64,000 bases of DNA from Symsagittifera roscoffensis. Taxonomy: Eukaryota; Xenacoelomorpha; Acoela; Convolutidae. Below the pieces are notes generated by a model. That model was not told the DNA's origin. It did not search any database and saw only the letters and a program-made list of their open reading frames with translations. The stretch spans positions 28,267,407-28,331,406 of the forward strand of contig NC_087063.1 in assembly GCF_963678635.1 (NCBI RefSeq), given 5' to 3'. Within the stretch, counting starts at the first letter, position 1. The number at the start of each line of letters is the position of its first letter. Shown one piece after another: positions 18,578 to 29,646 of the stretch. The translations under genes were made by a program, and so were the position numbers.

Positions 18578-20185
18578 TCACTGAAGATATTGAAATCCAG
18601 GCTGGTTGTTCCTCCTGTCGATGTTATTCCACCTGACGACTCCCTCGTTATGCCTTCTTCCTGATGCTGTCAGGCTTCTCGCGTTCATTGGCACAGTGCA
18701 AACGGTCAGTACCGCGCAATTGAATTTCTGCCAGAGGGTAGTAAACAAACACACCATCATTGACTCCCATAGTGCTTCCTGCTCATCTGAACCTCTGGAG
18801 ATGTCATTCGTCCCAACTAAGATCATCTCATTGGGGATCCTCCCTGGATTCATCAGTTCCACCATTCGATATAACTGGGCTATCGTCGCGCCTCCAAAGG
18901 CCATCACCGTGGTGACCCACGAGGTCCTCAAATTCGAAAGCACTCTGACCAAGCTGTCTCCCAGTATCAGATGAGATGTCCCGAGTGGTGGTTGCTGCAG
19001 GTTAACAGCCGGGCTCCAAGTAGCTCGATTGAAGCAGGCCCTCGGATCTGTCTCCGGAACTCCCGTGAAATTATATTTCAATTGAGTATTCTTTTGCACG
19101 TCTATTATGCGAGACACTTTCTTCGCTGGCATCTTCCGTACTTTCCTCTCTGGGATTCTCGAGCTCCCCATGAGTGGTGTCACGTCACTTATCCCCTGTC
19201 TGATCACGGTCTGGGAGAGTCGCACTTTGCCCGTATCGTCAATCGTTCCATAGGGTGCAGTCACCCCGGAACCTGGCGCACTCTTGTTGGCGACCAGTCG
19301 TCCAGCTGTCTCTATCAGCTTCTTCACTGTCTGTTCCACGACGGGGTCACCCAAGGTGTCACTAAGATCCGGGATCGTTACTCGATTTGTCTCTACTGGG
19401 AGCCGTGTCTCCGTTGTTTGACTCATTTCTCGAGGCGTCAAGAGCTCCATCAGGGACTGCCCACGAGGAGTATCCCTTGCAGGTATCACTTTCTCCACGG
19501 CCGTTGTTAACGCCATCTGCTCCGATCGCTCCTTGTATTCCTGCCTTAAGCGCTCAATCTCTTGACCCTGCTTTTTGTTGCAGTCTTCAAACAACTTTCT
19601 CCACATGTCCCGATCTTCCTCCATCTGGAGCATGCTTCTGGTCATCTCGTCCAGCTCCTTCTTCGTACTTTTCAGTTCATCGTTCATCTCATCCAGATCT
19701 TGCATGGTTTGGTTCGTCTGAACTTTCTGTCCTACTTTCGCCCTTTTTGGTGGCACAGCTGCTCTCAGTGGTGAACCAGACGAGGTCGCCTCGCTGTTCA
19801 TCTCCCGATGCATTCTCGTCAACCCAGGTTTGGGCTTGGAGGGCATTGGCATCTCACCTGGTTGGTAAGTCCTAGAACTTCCCAATCCAGGCTCATTCGC
19901 TAAGTCACTCCCTGAAAGAGCCCCGTTTCTCCACCTCATCACTCTCATGTTCGGGCGGTCTAGTACTCCTCTTTCTCCATATGCTGCCATCAACAGGACT
20001 TCCGTGGGGCGGTCCCCACGGTTGTCGTGCCCCAAGATGCTGATCAGGGCAGTCAGCAACATGACTACCTCTGGGTCCTCCAGAGCGAAGTCTCGATCGA
20101 TCAGCCGACGATAGATCGCATCTATCATCGGTCCTACATATGCCTCTGCCAGGTCCATCAATTCATCCAAGTTGAAGTTATCCAT
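18578..20185 (-). CDS. ORF A of copy 2, coiled-coil plus SGNH/GDSL hydrolase domain
   Basis: 535 codons. Coiled coil around residues 155-225. SGNH-type blocks follow: LILGDSLVR (GDS 409-411, nucleophile Ser), AFGGAT (GG 431-432) and LVGTNDISR (GTND 458-461). The family comprises esterases and acylhydrolases, and a coiled coil plus esterase layout recalls ORF1 of CR1-type LINEs. The block V Asp-x-x-His is absent: the frame jumps at about 18620-18624 (after VVRWNN) across a ~3.5 kb deletion into an out-of-frame part of the ORF B/C boundary, ending in ~14 unrelated residues. Copy 3 shows the missing block V (DGIH at 49508-49519). The enzyme encoded by this copy is therefore probably inactive. 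Confidence 0.75.
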   Translation of the reverse strand: MDNFNLDELMDLAEAYVGPMIDAIYRRLIDRDFALEDPEVVMLLTALISILGHDNRGDRPTEVLLMAAYGERGVLDRPNMRVMRWRNGALSGSDLANEPGLGSSRTYQPGEMPMPSKPKPGLTRMHREMNSEATSSGSPLRAAVPPKRAKVGQKVQTNQTMQDLDEMNDELKSTKKELDEMTRSMLQMEEDRDMWRKLFEDCNKKQGQEIERLRQEYKERSEQMALTTAVEKVIPARDTPRGQSLMELLTPREMSQTTETRLPVETNRVTIPDLSDTLGDPVVEQTVKKLIETAGRLVANKSAPGSGVTAPYGTIDDTGKVRLSQTVIRQGISDVTPLMGSSRIPERKVRKMPAKKVSRIIDVQKNTQLKYNFTGVPETDPRACFNRATWSPAVNLQQPPLGTSHLILGDSLVRVLSNLRTSWVTTVMAFGGATIAQLYRMVELMNPGRIPNEMILVGTNDISRGSDEQEALWESMMVCLFTTLWQKFNCAVLTVCTVPMNARSLTASGRRHNEGVVRWNNIDRRNNQPGFQYLQ

Positions 20186-20652
20186 TCTATTCTTTCAAGT
20201 TCGATTCGGTTCTGATTCGAAGATTTTGACTCAAGTGAGTAATTAAATGATCAATCAGGATCTAGAAAAGAAGTCACAAATATCACACTTGTCAGTTTCA
20301 CCTTAACATATATCGTTATAATTTGCTTAAAAACAGTTCAGATAAAAAATAATTATCCTAAAAGTTATTCAAATCAATCGGTCTCTAAAATTTTGGAATT
20401 CGACCTAAGATTGGACAGTCCAAACTTTGGATCTATTCCTAAGATCGTCATTTAGTTGTTCATGGTCACTAACCCCTACTTAACCATGATCTTAATAACC
20501 TAACACATAATAACCTAACATAACATAACCATAACATAACACATCTTACATACAACTTAGTCTTTGGCCTAACACTCTCTCGCACATCACTCAGCCTATA
20601 CTTAAGTAATATTTCTTATGTAGATATACTTGTATGTTTGTATCAGAGAATA
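20186..20652 (-). other. Pol to ORF A spacer, copy 2
   Basis: Counterpart of 947-1404, nearly identical, with one small indel near 20345. The splice-acceptor-like CTTTTCTAG|ATCC is at about 20261-20273 on the minus strand. Nothing else is recognised. Confidence 0.7.
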
Positions 20653-20696
20653 TCACGTGTACAAGCGCGTACAATTCCCGAGGATGCAGTCTTCCT

Positions 20697-23579
20697 CTAT
20701 TTGGATCGTACACTGGAAGCCTCCATTTCCACGAGGAAGTCTCTCAGCCTCGTCAAGGACAAGACTAGGTTCTCCGCGTCCACGTGCTGCTTCCCCGTCG
20801 CTCTCGTTACCAAGAAGCATAGATATTTTCCCGGTATCTGCGACGCCGCCGGAGGTAAGGCTGCTACGCCCCCTATCCCTGGTCTTTGCTTCCAAAGGAA
20901 TTCCACGTTTTTGTATTCTCTCTTAAAATCTGCCGCTAGCGCTGTCCTAAAACTCATGTCTGCTGTGATTGCTATCGCACATGTTCTGTTTGTGAGTATG
21001 AAATCACTGTCTGTTAGTATTATGTTACTTGAATATTCGTTTGGTAAGTTAAAATATGACTCAACTACCCTGCCTATGTCAGGTTTCTTAGGTTCTTCGC
21101 CTGTTTCTGCTTCTAAGTCTCCTGTTTCTCTTGCTATTCTTAATTTTTTTATTATCAAGTTTTCAGTGTGGGTAAGTCCTACCCCCACTCCCCGGACAAA
21201 AATATCCATCGACGTCCCCGTCGATCGCATACCGGGTATCAAGTCGAGGTTAGAAGCCGGAATGAGTAGACGTTCTTCCTGGGCAGCCCAGGAAGGATCG
21301 TCTCGTTCGGTCTTGATGTATTTCATGCTTTCACGATCTACGTCTTGAATTGTGACACTGGTCTCCTCAGGATCCGAGGTCGTTTCATTTAGCCACTCTA
21401 AGACACGCAGGTTCGTCAAGTCTTGTTCGTATGACTGCTGTTGCTCGTCGTCGAATTCTACCTCGGGTTTTGACCAGTCGTCAACCCACTCATCGTCGTG
21501 ATCATCGACTATGTCAATGTCTTGTGACACAGTTATTTCCTCTAGACCCACTACTTCCTCCACTATCTTCTTCAGATCTATCCTGTCCACTACGAAGTCG
21601 TCACCGTAAGGATTGTGTTTATTTCTTGGTATCTTCCCGTCCTTCTGACGAGTCTGTATCGTGAACGGAAGATCCGGTTCCCATTTCTTGGGAACCTCTA
21701 TCTGTTCGGGATCCTGCCAATCTTCCTCTGCGTAGGGTAAGGTTTCATTGTCCGCTTCGATCTGCTCGTTTGGATCCAGGTCCAGCGGTGTATCCGTACC
21801 TTCCTCTACGACTTCGTTTCCATCGTTCTTCTCCCTGGTGCCCTTTTCATTGACCTCACAAGCAGGATCCATCATTAGATAATCCCCTTCTTCCATGTCT
21901 GCAGGTATACACCAGTCTTCTGTCGATGGATTGTGTGGCTTGATGTTCTCGTAGTGGGCGGATCGGCCAGTGCTCAGTCTATAAAAGCGTCCCTCCTGGT
22001 GCACCTCAGTAATCATGAAGGGTCCCCTCCACTTTTTTAGAAGCTTTTTCGTCCCTTTCGGTGGTATAACGTTCTGGAATACCCATAAATAGTCTCCCAC
22101 CGAGTAAGCCTTTGCACCAGCTGCTTTCTTGATGATTCTTTTCCTCTGCCCTGCCTGTGCCTGCTGAGTATTTCGTCTACACAAATCGTTCAACTCCTGT
22201 TGGCGTCTGATCACATCCCTCACGTAGACCTGTGGGGACGTTTTCTTTCCCTCATACTCTGGGTAAAAGAAGGTTAAGGGTAAAGACTTTTCGTGCCCAG
22301 TTAGCATCATGTGTGGACTGACTCCGGTGGTGGAGTGTTGCGTGCTGTTATATGCTCCCATCACCTGTGGAAGGTATCTGTCCCAATCGGTCATGTACCT
22401 GGAACAATATACTCTCAGCATCGACACTAACGTCCTATTCTGTCTTTCCACTAAGCCATTCGTCTGAGGGTGGTATGTCGTGGAGTGAGCCTGAGCGACC
22501 TGTGAGCGTCTCATAAGCTCTTTCGTAAGCTCTCCTACGAAAGCTGTTCCATTATCCCATTGAAACGTCATCGAACAACCATGTCTTGCTATCCACGTGT
22601 TGATCAGGTGGTCGCATGTCTCTTCCGCCGAGGCTGTTATGCAGGGCACGGCCTCTGCATACTTCGTAAAATGATCTATCATGACCAGCACCTGATTATA
22701 ACCATTGTCTGTCATGCATATCTTTTGGTGATCTATTTGCACCACCTCGTTGAATTCAGACGACTCGATCGATTGTAAAGGAAATCGCAACTTCCTTGGA
22801 TCCTTGACCTGTTGGCATGACAGACATGCCGTTACCCATTTCTCGCATGCCTTTTTCATCCCAGGCCACTCAAAACGCTTCAGGATCCTCTGATATACTT
22901 TGTCGATCCCCTGATGGCCCATCTGATCATGTGACCTGAATAATAGTTCTGTCTGATAGAGTTGCGGAAAGACTATCGCGTTATACTTGTATAGGACTCT
23001 GTATTCCTCTCTTCTTTTGCAAGCCACGATCCCGTCCTTGTTCAAATATAACCTCCCTTCCTTCTGCATGAAGTATTGTCTCAGGATGCGATAACTATCT
23101 TCCTCGAGGTCCCCTTTATCCGGAGAACCAATCTCGATCCACCTTTTCAGGTTGCTTGTCATGCGATCATTTCTCTGCGCCCTTAGAAGGTCCGAGAGTC
23201 TGTATCTCGCCTTCAAGTACGTCTTCATGACCCTCATCTGACTATTCAGCTCGTTGGGCCGGTGTGTGTCTTCTTCCATCTTAACGCACCAAACTTTCGC
23301 CAACGGCTGTGTTTCTTGTTTAAACGGCTGAAGATCAGTCCTGACTACCTCTTTCTGCGGCAACAGGCTTATCGAACGTTTCGATACCGCTATCGTCTCC
23401 AAGTCATCCGCTGCGTTGTCAAAGACTCTTTCGCTTGGTATTAGGTAGCGATCAATGTCAGGATCCTGGTACACCTCTCTGTCCAGGTCCCTTGCCCGAG
23501 TTTCCACAAGTAGCGTGTGTATCGCTAGTTCTGACAGTTCTGATCCCGAACTCGAGTTCCTGTCTGAATAGGTGTCCAT
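20697..23579 (-). CDS. pol: Integrase, acidic linker and macrodomain-like tail, copy 2 (960 codons)
   Basis: Best integrase in the window. HHCC zinc region (H217, H222, C252, C255); DDE core with D283, D342 and E378, giving the D,D-35-E spacing of LTR-element integrases; GPY/F module at WRGPF 517-521; acidic linker about 550-840; macrodomain-like segment about 850-950. The first Met is internal: the ancestral frame runs on from RNase H and is cut by a stop at 23607-23609 shared with copy 1. The tail ends early at VRSK because an indel near 20720 puts the final strand out of frame. The PPT-like word at 21187-21200 is read here as FVRGV. Confidence 0.85.
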   Translation of the reverse strand: MDTYSDRNSSSGSELSELAIHTLLVETRARDLDREVYQDPDIDRYLIPSERVFDNAADDLETIAVSKRSISLLPQKEVVRTDLQPFKQETQPLAKVWCVKMEEDTHRPNELNSQMRVMKTYLKARYRLSDLLRAQRNDRMTSNLKRWIEIGSPDKGDLEEDSYRILRQYFMQKEGRLYLNKDGIVACKRREEYRVLYKYNAIVFPQLYQTELLFRSHDQMGHQGIDKVYQRILKRFEWPGMKKACEKWVTACLSCQQVKDPRKLRFPLQSIESSEFNEVVQIDHQKICMTDNGYNQVLVMIDHFTKYAEAVPCITASAEETCDHLINTWIARHGCSMTFQWDNGTAFVGELTKELMRRSQVAQAHSTTYHPQTNGLVERQNRTLVSMLRVYCSRYMTDWDRYLPQVMGAYNSTQHSTTGVSPHMMLTGHEKSLPLTFFYPEYEGKKTSPQVYVRDVIRRQQELNDLCRRNTQQAQAGQRKRIIKKAAGAKAYSVGDYLWVFQNVIPPKGTKKLLKKWRGPFMITEVHQEGRFYRLSTGRSAHYENIKPHNPSTEDWCIPADMEEGDYLMMDPACEVNEKGTREKNDGNEVVEEGTDTPLDLDPNEQIEADNETLPYAEEDWQDPEQIEVPKKWEPDLPFTIQTRQKDGKIPRNKHNPYGDDFVVDRIDLKKIVEEVVGLEEITVSQDIDIVDDHDDEWVDDWSKPEVEFDDEQQQSYEQDLTNLRVLEWLNETTSDPEETSVTIQDVDRESMKYIKTERDDPSWAAQEERLLIPASNLDLIPGMRSTGTSMDIFVRGVGVGLTHTENLIIKKLRIARETGDLEAETGEEPKKPDIGRVVESYFNLPNEYSSNIILTDSDFILTNRTCAIAITADMSFRTALAADFKREYKNVEFLWKQRPGIGGVAALPPAASQIPGKYLCFLVTRATGKQHVDAENLVLSLTRLRDFLVEMEASSVRSK

Positions 23580-23606
23580 TCCTGAGTTTTGAGAATCATC
23601 ATCCGT

Positions 23607-25427
23607 CTAAGAGGTTGTGCTGGAGACTGCGCGCTCCTCCAGACCATGTCTGTGCCTTCTTCGAATCCATCTGAACTCCCCGGACAAAACCTTGTTCTCT
23701 AGGTCCTGTTTCTCATCAGGAATTTTCTCGTCTATCTCAGACTCCCCGGACAAATTTTCTTGTCCCGGGTGTTGATCTTTTGATCGCTGGTTCTTTTCAT
23801 CATTCGTCTCCCCGGACAAATAGTTTTGCAGCAGATTTTGTTCTACCTTCTTACCTTCCTTATCCTGGTCCACAAAGGTGACGGTTTTTTTTCGCTTGCT
23901 GCTCCCCTGTTCTCTCTGTCCGTAGGAAGTACTGGTTAAAATCTCTTGGGGTATTGAGGATACTAGTTGCTGAACTATTGTCCTACAATTCTTCTCATTC
24001 TCTTCGTGCTGTCGTCTGGACGGCATGATCTTCACTTTCTCACTAACTTTTAGCGATGCCACTGCTGCTGTCCACTCGGGGTCATCTCTGGTCACTTTCT
24101 AACAATCCACCCAGCATCCGCATCACTTGCGGTGTGACTTGCACCGTTTTATCCAATAATGAGAGGCTGTTTATGCTCATGCGAGAGAGTTCTTGCTGGA
24201 CCAGGTCCGAGCGCAGCAACAGATCCAAGGGGACTGGGTCCTCCTTGGATAGGATCTTTATCTCGGCTGCTTTCTCTACAGGTAACTCAGGGTGCCCTGG
24301 AATTGGATGTCCAGACTTATCCAACCATCTCGTTAAGGGAAGCGCTTCATAAGTTTCTTTGTCCAGAAACGAGAATCCCTCCTTTATTTCCGCCTGATTG
24401 GCCTGCTTCTGTTCCAATCTTTCATAAAACTCAGTTTTCTTGCTGAGGCTGTCAGCATTCTGGTGTTTATCACGCATCCTATGTTCGATTATCATGTGGT
24501 AGCCATCCAGTCTTACTATCCATCTACAAATATAACTCTGATCCATCGAGTAGGTTTTCAACCAGGATAACGCTCTGTTGTCCACGCGTAACTTGAAGGG
24601 AGCGCTCCCCAAGTATGCACGGTACTTTTCCACGAAGGTGACTACTGTAAACATTTCTGCTTTTGGTGCGCCATATTTCATCTCTGTGTCACTCAAGACC
24701 TTGCTGCCGTATGCAATGGGACGGAGAACTGTTCTTCCGTTCCATTTTTGCTCTTGATGCAAGATTCCTGAGATGGCTACCACCGATGCGTCTGTGTCGA
24801 GAACGTACATGCCCTTTTCTGTAGGCATGCCCAGCACTGGCGCTTCGCACAGTTCCCGCTTTATGTTCTCGAAAGCAACCTGTGCCTCATCGTTCCATTC
24901 GAACTTCTTCCCCTTGTTGCGCATCAGCTTCTGCAGTCCGTTTCGCGTTACCGAGAAGCTCCGGCCTAAAATCACCGAACTCTGACTATTTGGATTCGGT
25001 ACTAAGCAAACCTGTTTACTATCACTTAACGAATGCAAATTTCTCATTCTAAAAATTGCTACCACAGCTTGTCCTGGTTGTAATTTTACTTTTCTGTCCA
25101 AAAAAATTGGTACTTTGTTTTCGTCTGTTATTATCCTATTAATTGGTCTCTTAACATACTTTCGGTCCGGGTTTCTAATCCGTATCAGAACGTTGTTCAA
25201 GTCAATCATCACGTCAAAATTCCTGACAAAATCCCGACCCAAGATGAATTGGTCGGCGTCGTCCAGATTCTCTACCACCAGGAAGCTCATCCAAAGATCC
25301 CGTCCTCCCATGTGGAGGACCGTTATTGGCGTTCTTCCGGCCACGTAGATAGCTCCTCGATTGGCGGCGGCCAGTCGGAGATTCGTTGGAATTAGATCTT
25401 CCCGCGTGAAGCCCATTTTTTCCCAAG
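23607..25427 (-). pseudogene. pol: Protease C-terminus and RNase H, RT deleted, copy 2
   Basis: Frames 24082-25416 and 23607-24095, separated by a small indel near 24090. The content is as in copy 1: retropepsin second half, the same RT-deletion junction at 24933/24934, RNase H with DTDASV, KAEMF and RVDNRAL, then the linker with three LSGE motifs. An extra T in a T-run at about 25428-25433 shifts the frame just after the protease active site. Sharing the exact RT junction with copy 1 means both descend from one deleted master, or one was copied from the other. Confidence 0.85.
23675..23820 (-). promoter_or_regulatory. Cluster of three internal PPT-like motifs, copy 2 (fourth at 21187-21200)
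   Basis: Sites at 23675-23688, 23741-23754 and 23807-23820 (LSGE frame) and 21187-21200 (FVRGV frame), all unchanged relative to copy 1. In copy 3 the equivalents are 34995-35008 (match), 35061-35074 (two changes), 35126-35139 (one change) and 37596-37609 (match). Confidence 0.45.
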
Positions 25428-28400
25428 TTTTTTATCGGCATCACACTCACTACCGCTCCTGTGTCCAGAAGCCCTGTGACTCCGAGTTTTGTTCCGTTGG
25501 TGTCGAGCAGATGTGCGGTCACATCTGCTTCATACCCAATGTGTACTGCGTCTTGTTCCATCATGAGGTCATGGCCTATCCTGCGGACTTTGAGTTCCTC
25601 TTCACCCAAATAGATTTGCCCCATTTGGTCATCATCTGTTGTTACATAAGTCCTGGTGTAGATACTGATTCCATCCACGTTCAGCATTATTTGATACGGC
25701 CCATAGACCTCTAGGTAGCGTCCATGAAGTTTCTTCATGCGAGGGCCACCCGTCGTTAGTAGTGCTCGCACAGCTCTCGACTCGGTGCGTGGCTCCACCT
25801 GCCTCAGATAATCTGCATATGTGTCCAAATGCATCAAAGTGAACTCGGATGGTTCACTCAGATTTCTTATTACCTGGTGTCCAGCCACTGAGATTATCGA
25901 CTGTATCTTGTTTCCTTGCGGCACCATGCCGAACCTCTGACCGGAGATCACTTTAAGTTTCATGTTCAAACTGCTTGGTGCTTTCGTTTCTTCGAACTCC
26001 GTTGCTTCGAAGGTATTCAGTTGCTCCTGAAGTTTCTCATTTTCCAGTTCAAGTTTCACTTTTTGTTCGATCTCTTTCGTCATCAATTCCTGCTGTACTC
26101 TATTTAGAGCATCCCTCGCGGCTGCCCTATAATCGATCTTGAAGTCATCAGCCGTAGTTGCTGGTTCCGGCTCACGTGTCTCCTCTGTTACCGCTTGCAT
26201 TTTCTTTGCCGCCAGCTCTTGAGGTTTTTCTTTTCTGCGTGCCTCTGCTTCACTCAAAAGTCGAGCCTTGCTGGCTTTCACTCCTGACAAAGCTTCTTCA
26301 TGTCTTGGATGCTTAATGTCTGCCACTGCATCACAGAATTGCGGACAATCTGATTTAAAATGACCTTCCAAGTTGCAAAAGAAACACCTCGGGCCGAATT
26401 TTGCAATTACTCCTCTCATGAAATCCTCATGGTCCAATTCTGACGCATCTTCGTCCTCGAGGCTAAAGCCTATTGCTTTCATGCCTTGTTTGTAAGCTGG
26501 GCATGCTGACACATGATGGTCCGTTGAACTGCAATTAGCACAAGAGCGTCTCTTGTCCATATCATCCCTCGGTTTGTACCAATTGTTCCCTTGGTTTGCT
26601 GGTCCGTTGTTAAAATTGCCATAATTGTTCTTGTAATATCCAGATCTCGAAGGAGGTTTCAACAAAAGATACTCTTTTGATTTGAGCCTCAACTCCTCCG
26701 TTGTTGGCGCATTGGTTGATAGTGGTGTGTAATGCGTTGCTAGCATCGTACGAAGTTCATCATTCTTCACACCATCGATAAATTTCGAGGCTACGGCCAA
26801 GTTCATCCTTCGGTTTGACTCGTCCAGTTGGCTGCGTCTCCTCAGCATTTCCAAGTCATCTAGAAACTTGTCTATCGTTTCATCTTCTCGTTGCCTCCGT
26901 TTCTCGAAGCGCATCATTGCTTGGTGCCCCTGCACCCCTGATCCAAAACGGTTTAACAGGACTTCGAAGATTTTCTTGGCTGTGTCGCGCTGATATTGCT
27001 TCTTGGCCATGACACAGTCCAATACAGCCATCAGATTCGACTTTGTAGCATCTTGGTTTCTTAAAGACTCTTCTGGACTTCTCACTGCGTTCATTGGTTC
27101 TGGATAACCTTGTAAGGAATGTCTCCAAAGACCTATTCAGGGGTTCAAATGCCGTGGCCATTGCCGTAGCATCCCATCGAGTGTCCCGCCTGAGTGTCCT
27201 CACACCTCGTCTGAGGCTCTGTATGCGGTGCATCCCTGCAATCCGAATCGCCGTGAGTGTTTCCCGCTTGGCCCACATGACTCCTCCTCGGGCTCGCATG
27301 CCCCCTGTTGCCGGAATCACTTCTCCCAGTCGCATGTGTGCCTTGCGTTGGTCGTTCTTTAGAGGTTTGTCTGTTCCCCGTTGAACTTGTTCTACTGTTC
27401 GGGCGCCATGTTCCATTACCCCTTGTGGCATAGCCTGATGAACTGCCCCTGCCTCTAGTGGATCCATACGTCTTCCTCTTTTGATGTTCATTGAAGTTCA
27501 CCCTCGGTTCCCTGCTGGGACCCCCCGAGTTCGGTTCTCCTTCTTTTGGTCCACTCTTGCTGCTTAGTAGCCCGTCCAACCTATCCATGATAGCCTGAGT
27601 TCGCCTCTCCATCATCGCGTCTATCTTTGTGTGAAGAGTCCCAAGAGACTGCTCTTGCTGAATTCTTAACCTCTCCATGTCGTCTCTTAAGCGTAACTCT
27701 CGCTGTTCCGCCTCTCTTGTCATTCGCGACAAGTTCTCCGACATATGCTCGTCCGTTCTTTCTTTCAATCGTTTTTCGCTCCTGCCAACTTCTTGTCTAT
27801 TGCGGTTTATTTCTTCCCGCAGACCTTCTCTTTCAATGTGAACTGCTCTTTCTAGTTCACTCATCCTTATTGACATCTGTTCATTTTGTTCTCCTAAACT
27901 TTCCACTATGTTGTTTAAGGCTTCTTCTAGTGCCGCCCCGTTATCCACAAGTGGCGTCACTAGTGGCGGTGTAACCCTGTCGGTCCCAGGTAGCTTCGTG
28001 CTGGTGGAGATCCGGGCCTTGACTCTCTGCCTCGACGTCTTTTCATTATCCCCCTCAGGATTCGCCAATGCGTTGCCTAGCCCTCTGTTTCTACTCTCTC
28101 CAGTTTGTGGCTCTGAATTTGTCATAATCGCGAAGTCTTTTGACTGGCCCGGTGTGTTTGCCTCTTTGCTTATCGTTGTCACTACACCAAATTTGTCCAT
28201 GGTTCCAGTCTCTCTTTCGACCTATGCCTCATTCTCCTGGATCGAACTATTGAGGCTGACTTGAGATCCAAAGTCCCCTTGCTCCTCTTCATCCTCTTCC
28301 TCCTGGGATTCAAGTTCGTTTCCTGCGCCTCCTCCCATGGTGAATGGAAAGATGTTTCCGAAGGTGTTCTTCATTCTTTCTGAGAACGATGATGACGTTG

Positions 28401-28842
28401 TTTGTTTCCCAGTTCCGCCTGCCATCATAGTGGTGTCTGTCGGAGATCTTGTCGTCGCCGCTACTTCAGTTGAGATGTCGGACAGTTCCGACATCTCCTC
28501 TCGATCCAATGTCCCGGTGGAAGTGGCAAAATCATGGCCTTGTTCTACCGGAGTAGATTCACTTGCCAGCCTTCTGCCTCTCCTTTCCAGTCCATATACT
28601 TCCTGGTTGTCGTTCATGACATGGTCTGTGTTGACCTCCACTTCTAACAGTTCTTTACGCTCTTCTGAGGTCTTCTGACTTCTCGTTTCAACCATTCTGC
28701 CTGAAACCGTCTCCGCTTTGTCGGACCGGGATCGCTTGATCCAATCCACAAAAGGATCGGTCATCGTTTTTCTTTGCTTTTCAGGTATGAATTTCCTAGA
28801 GCTATTACCTCGTTTTGGTTTCCTTGACTTGTCTAGAGTCAT
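25428..28842 (-). pseudogene. gag: gag and protease active site, copy 2, multiply broken
   Basis: Starts at the ATG ending at 28842. Lesions in sense order: nonsense at 28222-28224, 1-base insertion near 27180, a 101-base deletion at about 27027 (copy 1 coordinates 7772-7872) removing part of the capsid-like domain, and the T-run insertion near 25430. Intact pieces show the N-terminal extension absent from copy 1 (acidic, Ser-rich, ~200 residues), coiled coil, basic region, both CCHC knuckles (the second complete, HFKSDC), and the protease triad as LLDTGAVVSVM. It cannot give a full Gag without correction. Confidence 0.85.
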
Positions 28843-29640
28843 TCTCTATTTGTCACTTCTTAATGCCTATGCACTTAACTCGATTGCTAGTGACCTTATA
28901 GTTTTATTAACAATAATGATGACACAACACAATAAATTTCACAAGATTCTATTAAATAGTGACCACGAATCCCTGTATGTTATCAGAGTACAGTTTGTAT
29001 AAAATTTAATCACACCAACCGATTATTGGTCGTAAGATTTGAAAACTAGCACAATGTGATGTTATCAGTCAATTTAAAAGATAGTGTACTCACTACCCAA
29101 TCAAGCACAGCTTACGTCGATTTAAAATCAAAAACAAAAAATATTTACATTGACAGAATATTAATGCTTCTATGAAAAAAACGTATGTGTAGTGTACTTT
29201 TAGTCTGTCGTAGTACAATAGTCGAACTTGTCCTTTAAAGAAAAAGCTTTCCCTGCTCGGTGCTGCACCAAACAGACAAAACTTTGAAGGCAGGAATTTT
29301 CTCAAGTGGGCGTCTATTGCACCCACCGAGTACTGTGTTACCTATCTGCCTTCGGACTGCCCGAGCTAGACCTACTAAAACCCTCAGGGCAGTCACTTTT
29401 CACAAAAAACGTATTATGTTGCAATCCACACCAATGAGTCACGCTCTTTTTAATATATACTTAGTGTCGCGAATATCCGAGTTCGGACCTGTTTTGTTTT
29501 GGTCTGGTTCTTATTGAAAGGCAAGTTACCAGTGCAGTCACTGATACCTAGCCTCTGTGCTAATAACCTAATACCTCTCACTTTAGTCTTTCTTTCGCCT
29601 ACCTAAGTCCTTTAATAAAATAATACCCCTCCGGATTGGC
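28843..29640 (-). other. Leader of copy 2, truncated
   Basis: Homologous to 9032-9832 of copy 1 and ends within the first CCCCTCCGGATT repeat. Small ORFs (such as 29093-29326) differ in frame from copy 1 and are not supported as genes. Confidence 0.75.
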
Positions 29641-29646
29641 ACGCCA
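29634..29646. other. Head-to-head rearrangement junction between copies 2 and 3
   Basis: Left of the junction is copy 2 leader (GGATTGGCAC); to the right is plus-strand gag of copy 3 starting in the middle of the N-terminal region (GCCACTCGTGG). The two parents share the bases AC at the join, a 2-base microhomology. Copy 3 therefore lacks LTR, leader and gag start, and copy 2 lacks its 5' LTR. Confidence 0.8.

Larger units (their letters stand above)
13064..29640 (-). mobile_element. G1 giant Ty3/gypsy retrotransposon, copy 2 (5'-truncated)
   Basis: Minus-strand element with the 3' LTR, PPT motif, 3' UTR, ORF D, ORF C, ORF A (fused across a ~3.5 kb deletion), spacer, pol without RT, gag and leader. 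It stops abruptly at 29640, where copy 3 begins in opposite orientation, so there is no 5' LTR. It has the longest intact stretches of integrase (960 codons) and ORF C (1061 codons) in the window. Confidence 0.85.
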
